Part shown: piece by piece, positions 8,731-18,337 of the stretch
Layout: every line of letters starts with the position of its first letter
Position numbering within the stretch: the first letter of the stretch is position 1
Assembly: GCA_021208885.1 (NCBI GenBank)
Contig: JAJOJF010000009.1
Coordinates: 19,656-83,655 of the forward strand
DNA length: 64,000 bases
Origin: Burkholderiaceae bacterium
GTDB taxonomy: Bacteria > Pseudomonadota > Gammaproteobacteria > Burkholderiales > Burkholderiaceae_B
Direction: 5' to 3'
Notes under the pieces: generated by a model
What the model was told of the DNA's origin: nothing
Databases searched by the model: none
Seen by the model: only the letters and a program-made list of their open reading frames with translations
Translations under genes and position numbers: made by a program

Positions 8731-9825
8731 TTATCTTCCCGACTTCAATTCAGACCACAACCGCGTCTGCAAACGCTGGATATTCAAGGGCTGCGCTTGA
8801 ATCACGAACAAGTTTTTGGCGACCTCTGGCGGAGGATAGACCGCCGGATTGTTGGCCACGCTTGGCACCACGAATTCGCGTGCAGCCTTGTTCGCATTGG
8901 GATAGAACATGCTGTTGGTGATATCTGCCGAGACCTTGGGCTCATTGAAGTAGTTGATGAACTTAAACGCTGCTTCAGGGTTCGGTGCATCAGCGGGCAC
9001 TGCCATGGTGTCAAACCAGGCTGGCGCCCCATCATCGGGCAAAAAGAAGTCAATCTCGTAATTGCGCTTGGCTTCACGTGCACGATCTGCAGCGATCAAC
9101 ACGTCACCTGAATAGGCGTACACCAAGCACAAGTCACCCGAGGCCAGCTCATCAATGTAACCAGACGAACTGAACTGACGAATGAACGGACGCACCTTCT
9201 TTAACATCTCTAGCGCTTCGCGATAGTCATCCGGGTTGCTGCTGTTGGGATCCTTGCCGATGTAGTGCAATGCGGCCGGGAACACTTGGGCGGCCTCATC
9301 GAGCACAGAAATCCCGCATGACTGGAATTGCTTGGCTTTCTCCGGGTCGAACAAAAGTGACCAGTCATTGAGCTTGACATCTGAGCCCATGATCTCTTTG
9401 GCCTTGGTCACATTGACGCCCAAGGCATTGGTGCCATAACCCCAGGGAACCAGATACTCATTGTTGGGATCGACGGGCTTCAGTAGATCCATGATGGCCG
9501 GATCCAGATTGGACCAGTTAGGGATCTTGGATTTGTCGAGTTTCTGAAACAAACCAGCTTCGAGTTGGCGCGCCGCAAAATGGGTGGACGGCACCACAAT
9601 GTCGTAGCCCGACTTGCCGGTCAGCAACTTGGCTTGCAAGGTGTCGTTGCTGTCATAGGTGTCGTACTGCACCTTGATGCCAGTCTGGCGTTCAAATCCG
9701 GGGATCGTGTCTTCAGCGGTGTATTCCGCCCAGTTATAAATGTTGAGCTGATTGTTCTGGGCATTTGCCACCCCCATCCAGCCAAGACTGCCTGCAACCA
9801 AGACACTGAGAAGACGTGCAACCAT
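8731..9825 (-). CDS. potF: periplasmic putrescine-binding protein PotF
   Basis: The 364-residue solute-binding protein delivers putrescine (possibly other polyamines) to PotGHI. Starting at ATG 9825 gives a clean signal peptide (MVARLLSVLVAGSLGWMGVANA, then QNN); an upstream TTG in the same frame would add 13 residues in front of it. A ribosome-binding run AGGGGGG sits 6 nt before this ATG. The mature protein begins QLNIYNWAEYTAEDTIPGFE, typical of PotD/PotF. A terminator for the upstream gene lies just beyond, so the pot operon probably begins here. Confidence 0.94.
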   Translation of the reverse strand: MVARLLSVLVAGSLGWMGVANAQNNQLNIYNWAEYTAEDTIPGFERQTGIKVQYDTYDSNDTLQAKLLTGKSGYDIVVPSTHFAARQLEAGLFQKLDKSKIPNWSNLDPAIMDLLKPVDPNNEYLVPWGYGTNALGVNVTKAKEIMGSDVKLNDWSLLFDPEKAKQFQSCGISVLDEAAQVFPAALHYIGKDPNSSNPDDYREALEMLKKVRPFIRQFSSSGYIDELASGDLCLVYAYSGDVLIAADRAREAKRNYEIDFFLPDDGAPAWFDTMAVPADAPNPEAAFKFINYFNEPKVSADITNSMFYPNANKAAREFVVPSVANNPAVYPPPEVAKNLFVIQAQPLNIQRLQTRLWSELKSGR

Positions 9826-9879
9826 TTGAGCCCCCCTGATCCATGGCCAAGTGGACTGCGCCAACTTGAACCTGACATA

Positions 9880-9910
9880 AAAAATCCCGTTTCATGCATC
9901 ACAAAACGGG
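9880..9910 (-). terminator. Rho-independent terminator between the Kdo kinase and potF
   Basis: The arms CCCGTTT (9886-9892) and AAACGGG (9904-9910) form a 7-bp stem with an 11-nt loop. On the minus strand the hairpin is followed by a T-rich tract. It ends the kinase transcript and insulates the pot operon. Confidence 0.8.
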
Positions 9911-9992
9911 CCTAAAAGACATACCTTGAGCCCTGATTCTAAAGCCATTTTGTGCGGCGGCGCACCCGATGGAGCACAGAATGCGGCAATTT

Positions 9993-10715
9993 TTATTTCC
10001 CGGCGTACCCCTCAAGCAACATCGGCCACAGCCGCTGCTCCAACTCGGGGCATACTTTGCGCACCGAGCGCAACAAACGGCTCAGATTCCCTTGCAACCT
10101 GGATCGCTCGGACACACCCGTCTTGGCCCTGTCAAAGTCAATTAGCCACGCTTGATCGAGCTCATCAACCAGAATGTTGTTCACGTTCAAATCCGCATGC
10201 CAAACGCCAGCATCGTGCAAACGCGCCACCGCGGCCCCGGCCGAGCGCCAGGCGGCTTGATCGTCAACAGCACACAGTGCACCCCGATGATCCACATACC
10301 GCGTCAAAATCGCCGCCCGATAAAAGAGGCCCGTGCGCTTGGCCATGGCGGCAATCGGCTTGGGCACCAATAAACCTTGACCAGACAAGCCAAGCATCAC
10401 CATGAACTCTCGATAAGGCCTGGTCAGTGTCGGGCCTTGCCACAGATATTGGTCTCGATTGATGTGAGCCATCATGCCGCCTCTGCGGTAGTGCCTAAGC
10501 ACTGCAGGCTTGCCACCGACCGTCAAGCGCCAGGCACTGCCTCGTCCGCCGCTGCCGACACGGATCATGTCTGATCGGTCGCCCTCAGAGCCCTGCCTGA
10601 GCACGTCTAACGCATCAGCGGGCGAGATGCTGCCATCGGTCCAGACCCAAGAGGCCCCGAACTGTTCAGCCTGAACAGAGGCCTGCACAGCTGAGGATTC
10701 AACCAAGTCACTCAT
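9993..10715 (-). CDS. kdkA: 3-deoxy-D-manno-octulosonic acid kinase (KdkA-like)
   Basis: The 240-residue product has the small protein-kinase-like fold of LPS core kinases. It shows a glycine-rich GSGGRGSAWRL near 53, VLRHYRRGG near 72 (the typical KdkA RHYRRGGL region), HADLNVNNIL near 173 (catalytic loop) and LIDFDRAK near 191 (metal-binding loop). KdkA phosphorylates the Kdo of lipid A-Kdo at the cytoplasmic face of the inner membrane. The start codon overlaps the end of the FtsX-type permease gene by 8 nt. Confidence 0.88.
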   Translation of the reverse strand: MSDLVESSAVQASVQAEQFGASWVWTDGSISPADALDVLRQGSEGDRSDMIRVGSGGRGSAWRLTVGGKPAVLRHYRRGGMMAHINRDQYLWQGPTLTRPYREFMVMLGLSGQGLLVPKPIAAMAKRTGLFYRAAILTRYVDHRGALCAVDDQAAWRSAGAAVARLHDAGVWHADLNVNNILVDELDQAWLIDFDRAKTGVSERSRLQGNLSRLLRSVRKVCPELEQRLWPMLLEGYAGK

Positions 10716-13191
10716 TGCGCAATATCAACAGTGGCGGGCTCTTTAAGACGCCACGCAACACCAGCGACCCCGCTAACCAGGCACCTGGCATACAAACTGC
10801 CAGACCCAGAAGCCATGGCGTGAGCGACCACTGCATCGAGAATTCAAACACCCAGGTTGCCAAAGCCCAGGCGGCTAAAGTCGCACCCGTGGCAGCCATC
10901 AGGCCAGCTAACGCACCTATCCCCAAAAGCTCTATACGTTGTGCACGCGAAAGCTGCTCATTGGTCGCGCCAATGGCGCGTAACAGTGCTGCCTCACGCA
11001 TGCGCTCATGGCGACTAGCGCTCAGCGCTGCGGCCAACACGATGGCACCTGCGAGAATCGCAAACACAAACAAACCCTGGATGGCAACCGACACGCGATC
11101 GAGCACCGACTGCAGCTGCGCCAGAAGCGCTCCGACATCAAATATCGTCAGGTTGGGGAACTGTCGGATGAGCGATTGCGTCACTGGTGCTTTGTCTGCC
11201 GGCAAGTGAAACGAGGTAATAAAAGTCTGGGGTTGGTCTTTGAGCGCTGCGGTGGACAACACCGCAAAGAAGTTTGGCTGCATCGAGTCCCAATCCACTT
11301 GGCGCACGCTGGTTATTTTGACGGGCACAGGCTGGCCTGCGACTTCAAACACCACCTCATCACCTACACCCATGCCCAAGAGATCCGCAACTTCTTGCTC
11401 CATGGATAGCTCCATGGCTGCCGGGTTCAAGGGCTCGCCCGCCAAAAGCTTGACGTTCTGTGGCAATGCATCGGCATACGACAGGTTGAAGTCACGCTGA
11501 AGCAGGCGTTGAGCGCGTGGCGACTCGAAGTCTTCTGCCACGATCTCCTGGCCATTGCGTTGAATGACCCGGCCACGAATCATGGGGTAGAACTCCAGAT
11601 TCTGAATGCCGGCATTAACAAGCGCCCCTCGCACAGTCGGCACCTGATCAGGCTGAATGTTGATCAGAAAGCGGTTTGGCGCATCGGGTGGCACGGTTTG
11701 CTGCCAGCCTTGCAAAAGGTCCGTGCGCACGATGGTCAGCAGCAGGATCGCCATCATGCCAACAGCCAAGGCACTAATCTGCGCGACTGACGAGGCCTTG
11801 CGACGAACCATGCCTGCCAGGGCAAACCGCCAGGCGGGCCGGTGTCCGAGTGCCGGACGAATCAGGTTCAAAAGCTTAAGTGCGCCAAACGACATCAACC
11901 CAAACAAGACTGCCGCCACCACAAAGCCAGCTGCCAGGCCAAAGCCATAACGCAAGTTGCCGGCAATCCACCACATCAAGACTGCAAAGCCCGCAAACGC
12001 CAACACATACCCTGCCACGCTTTGCACGGGAAACGCTGGCACGTCATGGCGCAGGATTTGTGCCGCTGACACCCGACGCAAGGCCTGCAGTGGCGGTAAA
12101 GAAAACGCAAACAGCAACCAGAACCCGGCGTACAACCCTTGCAAGGCAGGTACCCAACCCACGCCTGGCAAGTCCTCACTCACAAATCCCTGCATGACAC
12201 TGACCAACGCCATCTGAGCGACCCAGCCAATGGCGAGTCCAACAAGTGAACCAACCAATGCCACTGCCATGAATTCGATAACCAACAATTGCGTGACTGA
12301 TTTTTGTGTGGCCCCACAGCAACGCATGACAGCAATGGCGGGTTGCTGACGCTGGCTAAAACGACGCGCACCCAGGGCAACCGCAACGGCTGCAATCAAC
12401 ACCGCGATCATGACAACGAGCGTCAGAAACTCATTGGCACGCTCAAGCGTTCGGGTGATCTCGGGACGACCGTCGTTGACGGTCACCAGCTCTTGCGCTG
12501 GCGTTAACTGGGGCTTTAGCCAATCGCGGTAGGCGTTGACTGCTGGCGTATCGCCGGCGACCAGCATGGAGTGCCGCACCCGACTGCCGGGCCCCAACAA
12601 CCCCGACTGCGCCAGATCTTCAGCGCGGATCAGCACACGCGGCGCCACATTCACAAACTGAACGCCACGATCAGGCTCATACGTGATGACCCGATCAATG
12701 GCCAAATTCTGGCTGCCCACCGACAGCATGTCACCCACGGACAACCCCAAGAGCGCCAACAACTGGCCATCGACCCAGACTTTGCCGACGTCTGGTGCGA
12801 CCACCGTCGGCTCATCAGGCTCGGTGATGCCACGGCTCGTACGCAATTGGCCACGCAACGGATAGCCGGCTTCGACCGCCTTGACCGATGCCAATTGCAG
12901 CTCACCGGCGTTGCTGCCCACCATCGAAGGGAAATTCCAGGTGCGAATGGCTGACAAACCCGCGCTCTGCGCCCGATCGATCCACCCTTGGTCTGCCTCG
13001 GCCGGCAATTCAACCACCAGATCAGCGCCTAGCATCTGGCCTGCATCGCGTTCAAGCGCTCGCGCAACACGATCAGATAAAAATCCGACACTGCTAATGG
13101 CTGCAACCGCCACCACCACAGCGAGCCCTAACAGGCGCAAATCCCCTGCTCTGAAGTCGCGCCACGTTTGCTTCAATGCGAATCGCCACAT
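10708..13191 (-). CDS. large FtsX-family ABC permease (YbbP-like)
   Basis: The 827-residue protein has an N-terminal membrane helix (about 18-40), a large periplasmic domain, and two FtsX-like permease domains (about 258-380 and 710-822), each with three or four membrane segments. The start MWRFALKQTWRDFRAGDLRLL and the family position match YbbP. That protein works with the ATPase YbbA and is linked to lipoprotein or exported-protein handling. No ATPase gene lies next to it, so its partner must be encoded elsewhere. It is followed, with overlap, by the Kdo kinase. Confidence 0.88.
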   Translation of the reverse strand: MWRFALKQTWRDFRAGDLRLLGLAVVVAVAAISSVGFLSDRVARALERDAGQMLGADLVVELPAEADQGWIDRAQSAGLSAIRTWNFPSMVGSNAGELQLASVKAVEAGYPLRGQLRTSRGITEPDEPTVVAPDVGKVWVDGQLLALLGLSVGDMLSVGSQNLAIDRVITYEPDRGVQFVNVAPRVLIRAEDLAQSGLLGPGSRVRHSMLVAGDTPAVNAYRDWLKPQLTPAQELVTVNDGRPEITRTLERANEFLTLVVMIAVLIAAVAVALGARRFSQRQQPAIAVMRCCGATQKSVTQLLVIEFMAVALVGSLVGLAIGWVAQMALVSVMQGFVSEDLPGVGWVPALQGLYAGFWLLFAFSLPPLQALRRVSAAQILRHDVPAFPVQSVAGYVLAFAGFAVLMWWIAGNLRYGFGLAAGFVVAAVLFGLMSFGALKLLNLIRPALGHRPAWRFALAGMVRRKASSVAQISALAVGMMAILLLTIVRTDLLQGWQQTVPPDAPNRFLINIQPDQVPTVRGALVNAGIQNLEFYPMIRGRVIQRNGQEIVAEDFESPRAQRLLQRDFNLSYADALPQNVKLLAGEPLNPAAMELSMEQEVADLLGMGVGDEVVFEVAGQPVPVKITSVRQVDWDSMQPNFFAVLSTAALKDQPQTFITSFHLPADKAPVTQSLIRQFPNLTIFDVGALLAQLQSVLDRVSVAIQGLFVFAILAGAIVLAAALSASRHERMREAALLRAIGATNEQLSRAQRIELLGIGALAGLMAATGATLAAWALATWVFEFSMQWSLTPWLLGLAVCMPGAWLAGSLVLRGVLKSPPLLILRNE

Positions 13192-13224
13192 GTCTACATC
13201 CTGTTGTTCATTGCACCTTATTCA

Positions 13225-14592
13225 CTACACTTGTCGTACTGCATCAATCGCTTGCGACAGACGATTAACCGCAATCACTTTCAAGCCCTCAATGGCCTGC
13301 TTCGGTTTGTTGGCTGCTGGAATGATGGCCACCGAGAACCCAAGTTTGGCAGCCTCTTTCAGCCTTTCCTGGCCGCGCGGTGCAGGTCTGACTTCACCAG
13401 CCAACCCCACCTCACCAAACGACACCAGTCCTACTGGTAGTGGCTTGTCACGCAAGGAAGACAGGATTGCCAATAGGACTGGCAAGTCAGCCGCTGGTTC
13501 CGTGATCTTCACGCCACCCACGGCGTTAACAAATACATCTTGGTCTGAGGTGCTCACGCCACCATGACGGTGTAACACGGCTAAAAGCATGGCCAATCGA
13601 TGTCCCTCAAGGCCCAAGGCCAATCGGCGTGGGTTGGGCATGTTGGCTGAGTCAACCAGCGCTTGCAGCTCGACCAATAGCGGGCGCGAGCCCTCCTGGG
13701 TGGCCATGACGCAAGACCCTGCCACCTGCTCGGCATGCTGCGACAAAAACAACGCTGACGGGTTGGATACCCCCTTCAACCCCCGGTCAGTCATGGCAAA
13801 CACACCGAGCTCATTGACCGCGCCAAATCGGTTTTTAAACGCCCTGACCAAGCGAAATGACGAGTGCGTATCACCTTCGAAATACAACACTGTGTCAACA
13901 ATGTGCTCAAGCACCCGGGGCCCTGCCAACGCACCGTCTTTGGTCACATGCCCAATCATCACCAGCGGCACACCCGACTGCTTGGCCATGCGGGTCAGTT
14001 GGGCTGCGCACTCGCGCACCTGCGATACCGAACCTGGCGCTGAGGACAAGGCACTGGTGTAAATCGTCTGTATCGAGTCAATCACCGCCACCGCTGGTTT
14101 GGGTTCGCGCTTTAAAGCCTCTTCGATCACCTCGAGCCGAATTTCTGCGAGAAGATCCACATCCGGGCTCGAGAGATTCAGGCGCCGCGCACGCAGCGCC
14201 ACCTGCTCGGCCGACTCCTCGCCCGTGACGTACAGCACGCGGGCGTTTTGTGACATGGCGGCAAGCGCCTGCAAAAGCAGAGTCGATTTGCCGATGCCAG
14301 GGTCGCCACCAATCAAAACCACGCCACCGCTGACCAAACCGCCACCCAACACCCGGTCAAACTCGGGGATCCCGGTGGGAAGCCTAGGCAACTCACGGGC
14401 TTCGACATCGGCCAATCGCTGTAACTGTGCCGTGCCGGCTACGGCGGCATAGCGATGCGCGGCCGCAGCGGCTGTTTCTTCACGGGTTTCTTCAAAGGTG
14501 TTCCACGACTGACAGCCCGGGCACTGACCGAGCCACTTCGGGCTTTCCGTGGCGCAAGACTGACAGACGAACTTGGTTTTTGATTTGGACAT
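13225..14592 (-). CDS. radA: DNA repair protein RadA
   Basis: The 455-residue RadA has an N-terminal C4 zinc finger (CQSC at 10-13, CPGC near 28), a RecA-like ATPase core with Walker A GGDPGIGKST near 97, the family motif KNRFG near 258, and a C-terminal Lon-protease-like domain. RadA promotes branch migration during recombination. The ATG at 14592 (MSKSKTKFVCQSC) is chosen over a TTG three codons upstream. The permease follows 33 nt after the stop. Confidence 0.97.
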   Translation of the reverse strand: MSKSKTKFVCQSCATESPKWLGQCPGCQSWNTFEETREETAAAAAHRYAAVAGTAQLQRLADVEARELPRLPTGIPEFDRVLGGGLVSGGVVLIGGDPGIGKSTLLLQALAAMSQNARVLYVTGEESAEQVALRARRLNLSSPDVDLLAEIRLEVIEEALKREPKPAVAVIDSIQTIYTSALSSAPGSVSQVRECAAQLTRMAKQSGVPLVMIGHVTKDGALAGPRVLEHIVDTVLYFEGDTHSSFRLVRAFKNRFGAVNELGVFAMTDRGLKGVSNPSALFLSQHAEQVAGSCVMATQEGSRPLLVELQALVDSANMPNPRRLALGLEGHRLAMLLAVLHRHGGVSTSDQDVFVNAVGGVKITEPAADLPVLLAILSSLRDKPLPVGLVSFGEVGLAGEVRPAPRGQERLKEAAKLGFSVAIIPAANKPKQAIEGLKVIAVNRLSQAIDAVRQV

Positions 14593-14699
14593 GGGCAACA
14601 ACTAGGTGGTGCCGATCAGAGAGCAATAGCGCCTCGGACGGCTTTAAGCAATCGTTCGATGATACCCCAGCCTATTGAGCGGGCCAGCGCAAAGCAGGC

Positions 14700-15815
14700 C
14701 TATACCACCACCCTGGGAACCCTGGCCGTGACGGCACTCAGTAACTCATAACTAATGGTTCCAGCAGCCTGTGCCACTTGATCAACTGGAGGTCCGCCCT
14801 CACCCCACAGCACCACCGGGGCACCAACACCGGCTGATCTTACGCCCGACAAGTCCACCATGATCATGTCCATGGAGACACGACCCAGGATTCGAGTCAT
14901 TTGTCCATTTACCGATATAGGCGTGCCCGTTGGCGCATGACGCGGATAACCGTCGGCATAGCCACAGGCTACTACACCTACGCGCATGGACCGCTCGGCC
15001 ACATAGATGTGCCCATAGCCTATGCCTTGACCCGCCGCAACGTCTTTGACACTAATCAGCTCGGACTTCAGCGTCATGGCAGGCTTTAAGTTCAGCTCAC
15101 TGGCACTGCGATCGTTCAAAGGACTGCCACCATACAGACAAATGCCTGGCCGTGACCAAAGACTGCGACCGTGCTCAGCGGCAAAGACAGCCACTTGGTC
15201 CGCGTGCATGAGACTCGCTGCTGAGTTGCTTAAGCACCATTGCCCGGGTCTATCACTTGCCATCTGAGCAAACCGTCGCAAGGGATCATCTAGGCCATCA
15301 GGTTGATCGGCACAGGCGAAGTGCGTCATGTAGACGATCTTGCCTACCTTTCCTTCACGCATCAAAGCATCCACCTGATCGAATGCCTGCTGCAGATTAG
15401 CTGGAACAAACCCAAGGCGTGTCATGCCCGTGTCAATCTTGACGTAGATATCTAGAGGGCTGCCATCAAACTCGCGCAGCATGGTCAATTGCTCGAGGTT
15501 GTGAATCACAGGGGTCAATTGATATTGACCAACGGTTCTAAGGTCAGCCATCTGAAACGGGCCTTCGAGCAGCAAAATGGGCTTTGACCAGCCCGCTTCA
15601 CGCGCTCGCACCGCCTCATCCAAATCGAGCAATGCCAAGCCGTCAGCATCCGCAAAACCGCCAACCGCAGCCTCAATCCCGTGGCCATAGGCATTGGCCT
15701 TGACCACTGCCCAAACCTTGGAAGGTGCAGGGGTTTTTTGCAGCACCCCACGAACTCGGTTCAGGTTGTTGGCTAAGGCATTGGTGTGGATAGTGGCTTG
15801 GATCGGGCGCGGCAT
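14700..15815 (-). CDS. alr: alanine racemase
   Basis: This 371-residue PLP enzyme converts L- to D-alanine for peptidoglycan. The PLP lysine is K39 in VVKANAYGHG. The second catalytic base is the tyrosine in GIGYGHIYVAE near 265. A C-terminal beta domain with RVSMDMIMVDLS is present. A GGAG ribosome-binding site lies 8-9 nt before ATG 15815. It could be called dadX if a dad operon existed, but none is nearby. It precedes radA by about 107 nt. Confidence 0.97.
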   Translation of the reverse strand: MPRPIQATIHTNALANNLNRVRGVLQKTPAPSKVWAVVKANAYGHGIEAAVGGFADADGLALLDLDEAVRAREAGWSKPILLLEGPFQMADLRTVGQYQLTPVIHNLEQLTMLREFDGSPLDIYVKIDTGMTRLGFVPANLQQAFDQVDALMREGKVGKIVYMTHFACADQPDGLDDPLRRFAQMASDRPGQWCLSNSAASLMHADQVAVFAAEHGRSLWSRPGICLYGGSPLNDRSASELNLKPAMTLKSELISVKDVAAGQGIGYGHIYVAERSMRVGVVACGYADGYPRHAPTGTPISVNGQMTRILGRVSMDMIMVDLSGVRSAGVGAPVVLWGEGGPPVDQVAQAAGTISYELLSAVTARVPRVVV

Positions 15816-15900
15816 ACAAAAGCTCCAGTTACTGGAAGTCTAGCGCACGGCGGCATTGAAGATCCGTCAAAACACCGCAAAAAATCAAAAATACGACCCA

Positions 15901-16269
15901 CTAGCTACTGTGCAGGGCAGCCATGATCGTGGGCCTGAAAATAAAAAATACCGCACCCAAAATGCACAGAGCCGCCCAAAGGTAATCCCAGCGCAAAGGC
16001 TCTTTCATGTAGAAGTAGGCAAACGGCACAAAAACTGACAGCGTGATGACCTCTTGCAAAATCTTCAACTGTCCAAGGTTCATGAAGGTGTAGCCAACTC
16101 GGTTGGCTGGCACTTGTAACAGGTACTCAAACAAGGCGATGCCCCAACTGACCAACGCAGCCACAATCCAGGGCTTGTGCGAGAGGTCTCGCAAGTGTGC
16201 ATACCACGCAAAAGTCATAAAGACGTTGCTGGCAATGAGCAGTCCTACGGTGATAGCAATCGGTGGCAT
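15901..16269 (-). CDS. DUF486 family small membrane protein
   Basis: The 122-residue protein has four hydrophobic helices and the DUF486 hallmarks FMTFAWYAHL near 18 and EYLLQVPANRVGY near 48. The family resembles half of a drug/metabolite (DMT) transporter and is probably in the inner membrane; substrate unknown. The end of the HerA-like gene lies about 90 nt upstream on the same strand. Confidence 0.85.
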   Translation of the reverse strand: MPPIAITVGLLIASNVFMTFAWYAHLRDLSHKPWIVAALVSWGIALFEYLLQVPANRVGYTFMNLGQLKILQEVITLSVFVPFAYFYMKEPLRWDYLWAALCILGAVFFIFRPTIMAALHSS

Positions 16270-16358
16270 GACACAGACCGTGAGCGCAAGTCAGGTTAAA
16301 GAAGCCAAACGGATGAAACGGACACCGCGCGAGTTTACGCCCAAAACCTTTCGAGCCA

Positions 16359-17843
16359 TCAGCGCCCCTTGATCAAACTCCCGAGTATCCCGCGAATCAG
16401 TGCCTGCCCTGAGCGGCTGCCGAGCTGACGGGCAAAAGATTTCACGAATGCCTGTAACGGGGAGTCCCCACGGCTGGCACGCCGAGGCGGTTCACTGCCG
16501 CCTTTCTGATCCTCGCTCTCATGTTCAAGCTTTGCCTGTGCGTCTTTAGAAGCCGCTTGAGCACGCCGCGCAAGCATCTCATGCGCGCTGTCATTGTCCA
16601 CGGCTTTGTCATACTTGCCAGCCACGGGCGAGCGCGCCATCAGCGTCGTACGAGCAGCCGCATCAACCGGACCCACACCCGAGCGCGGTGGGCGTATCAA
16701 GGTGCGTTCGGCCACGCCAGGCGCACCCTTGCCTTCCAAGAATGAGGTAATCGCCTCACCGACCCCAACGTCACGAATCGCATCCGCAATGTCAAACCTC
16801 GGGTTGGGTCGATAAGTCTGAGCAGCTTTCTTTAACGCCTGTTGGTCACGCGCGGTAAATGCTCGCAACGCATGCTGCACACGATTGCCAAGCTGGCTCA
16901 ACACACTGTCAGGCACGTCATCAGGGTTCTGCGTCACAAAATACACCCCCACACCCTTGGAGCGAATCAGTCGGGCAACTTGCTCGACCTTCTCGATCAA
17001 GGCTCGTGGCGCGCCATTAAACAAGAGATGGGCTTCATCAAAAAAGAACACGAGTTTAGGCTTATCAGGATTGCCCACCTCGGGCAACTCTTCAAACAGC
17101 TCGGACAAGAACCACAACATAAACGTGGCATACAACTGCGGGGTGCGCATCAGGCGCTCGGCATGCAAAATGGAGACATAACCACGGCCGTCAGGTGCGA
17201 CGCGCATGAGATCTGCAAACTCAAGCGCTGGCTCCGCAAAAAACGGTGTCGCACCCTGGTTCTCAAGCACGAGCAGCTTTCTTTGAATTGCGCCGATGCT
17301 AGCGGTAGTGACGTTGCCGTAGGTATTAGAAATCTCGGTGCGGTGCTCCCCCAAAAACGCGAGCATGGCACGCAGGTCTTTTAAGTCCAGAATCGGCAAG
17401 CCCTCGTCGTCGGCAATTCGAAAGGCGATGTTGATCACCCCCTCTTGCGCTTCGGTAAGATCAAGCATGCGTGACAAGAGAAACGGCCCGACTTCGGAGA
17501 CCGTGGCGCGTACCGGATGCCCGAATTCGCCAAAGAAGTCCCAGAAAATAACCGGCGTATCTGAAAACTCAAAGTCTGGCAGCTCAATGCGTTCGGCACG
17601 CGTTTTTTGCCAGGATTTGTCAACACCAGGCAAGGCCATGCCGCTGACATCGCCCTTGATGTCAGTCAGAAACACTGGCACACCGGCGCGCGAGAACTCT
17701 TCAGCCAACACCTGCATGGTGATGGTCTTGCCAGTGCCAGTCGCGCCAGCAATCAGGCCATGCCGATTAGCCAGCTTTAAGCCCAGCCACTGCGGATCGA
17801 CCTGTGTTTCACCGCCACCGCCCACCCAGATTGCGTTGTCCAT
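16359..17843 (-). CDS. HerA-like ATPase (DUF853, YjgR-like)
   Basis: The 494-residue protein begins MDNAIWVGGGGE. It has Walker A GATGTGKT at 33-40, DIKGDVSG near 62, and Walker B KLVFFFDEAHLLF in the middle. The C-terminal region is rich in charged residues (about 405-470) and is followed by the family's FVKSFARQLGSRSGQALIRGILG. DUF853/YjgR proteins are HerA/FtsK-superfamily NTPases of uncertain role. An upstream in-frame TTG (17900) was rejected: ATG 17843 matches the family start and has AAGGA upstream. Confidence 0.88.
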   Translation of the reverse strand: MDNAIWVGGGGETQVDPQWLGLKLANRHGLIAGATGTGKTITMQVLAEEFSRAGVPVFLTDIKGDVSGMALPGVDKSWQKTRAERIELPDFEFSDTPVIFWDFFGEFGHPVRATVSEVGPFLLSRMLDLTEAQEGVINIAFRIADDEGLPILDLKDLRAMLAFLGEHRTEISNTYGNVTTASIGAIQRKLLVLENQGATPFFAEPALEFADLMRVAPDGRGYVSILHAERLMRTPQLYATFMLWFLSELFEELPEVGNPDKPKLVFFFDEAHLLFNGAPRALIEKVEQVARLIRSKGVGVYFVTQNPDDVPDSVLSQLGNRVQHALRAFTARDQQALKKAAQTYRPNPRFDIADAIRDVGVGEAITSFLEGKGAPGVAERTLIRPPRSGVGPVDAAARTTLMARSPVAGKYDKAVDNDSAHEMLARRAQAASKDAQAKLEHESEDQKGGSEPPRRASRGDSPLQAFVKSFARQLGSRSGQALIRGILGSLIKGR

Positions 17844-17934
17844 GCCCAAAGAGTCCTTTCGCTTAAAACCGACAGAGATGTAGACGAAGATATCGTTCAA
17901 ATGTCATTTAGATCTCATCAGAATTTAAACGAAA

Positions 17935-17973
17935 TTGAGGGATCTGGCTTATCAAAAAAGTCAGATCCCTCAA
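17935..17973. repeat. 12-bp inverted repeat with 15-nt loop
   Basis: The arms TTGAGGGATCTG (17935-17946) and CAGATCCCTCAA (17962-17973) are perfect complements. They lie between the end of the CDGSH gene and the start of the HerA-like gene. No strong T run follows on either strand. It could be a weak terminator or an attenuator ahead of the ATPase gene. Confidence 0.6.
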
Positions 17974-18069
17974 CACTAACTCATTACGAAAGCGATACAA
18001 CACCTTGCTTCGATAGACGGCCAGCGATGACTGCAAATGAACAGTCACATAAAAGCAGGGCTACCAAAA

Positions 18070-18306
18070 CTAAAGCTTTGAGTGTGCCCCATCACAGAAA
18101 GGTTTGTTGGCCGACATCTTGCAGCCACAGAAGTATTTGGTCTCTGACTTCTCAGCTGTGAACGCCATGGGCGAGAACTCACTGCCCTTGTGTGAGCCAT
18201 CACAGAATGGCTGATTCTTGCTTTTGCCACAGGAGCACCAGTAGTAGGTCTTACCGGCCTCGACTTCGACGGGGTATGGGGCTTTTTGCGCGATGGTGGG
18301 TTGCAC
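18070..18306 (-). CDS. double CDGSH iron-sulfur protein
   Basis: The 78-residue protein carries two CDGSH motifs: CSCGKSKNQPFCDGSH near 24-39 and CGCKMSANKPFCDGAH near 60-75. Each has the C-x-C-...-C-x3-H ligand set for a labile 2Fe-2S cluster. Such tandem CDGSH proteins are small soluble redox or cluster-carrier proteins. The start is GTG, supported by a strong AAAGGAG 7 nt upstream. A near-perfect palindrome resembling a metal-regulator box sits 15 nt before the start. Confidence 0.93.
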   Translation of the reverse strand: MQPTIAQKAPYPVEVEAGKTYYWCSCGKSKNQPFCDGSHKGSEFSPMAFTAEKSETKYFCGCKMSANKPFCDGAHSKL

Positions 18307-18320
18307 GGGGTTCTCCTTTT

Positions 18321-18337
18321 TGTTAGGTAGCCTAACA
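18321..18337. promoter_or_regulatory. palindromic operator before the CDGSH gene
   Basis: TGTTAGG-tag-CCTAACA is a 17-bp perfect inverted repeat directly upstream of the CDGSH ribosome-binding site, followed by a further CCTAA half. The pattern TTAGG...CCTAA...CCTAA recalls DtxR-type metal-regulator boxes. That similarity is an inference; the regulator is unknown. Confidence 0.55.

Noticed and set aside
9926..10405. Plus-strand ORF of 159 codons opposite kdkA
   Set aside because: Antisense shadow of a well-supported kinase gene, with low-complexity composition.
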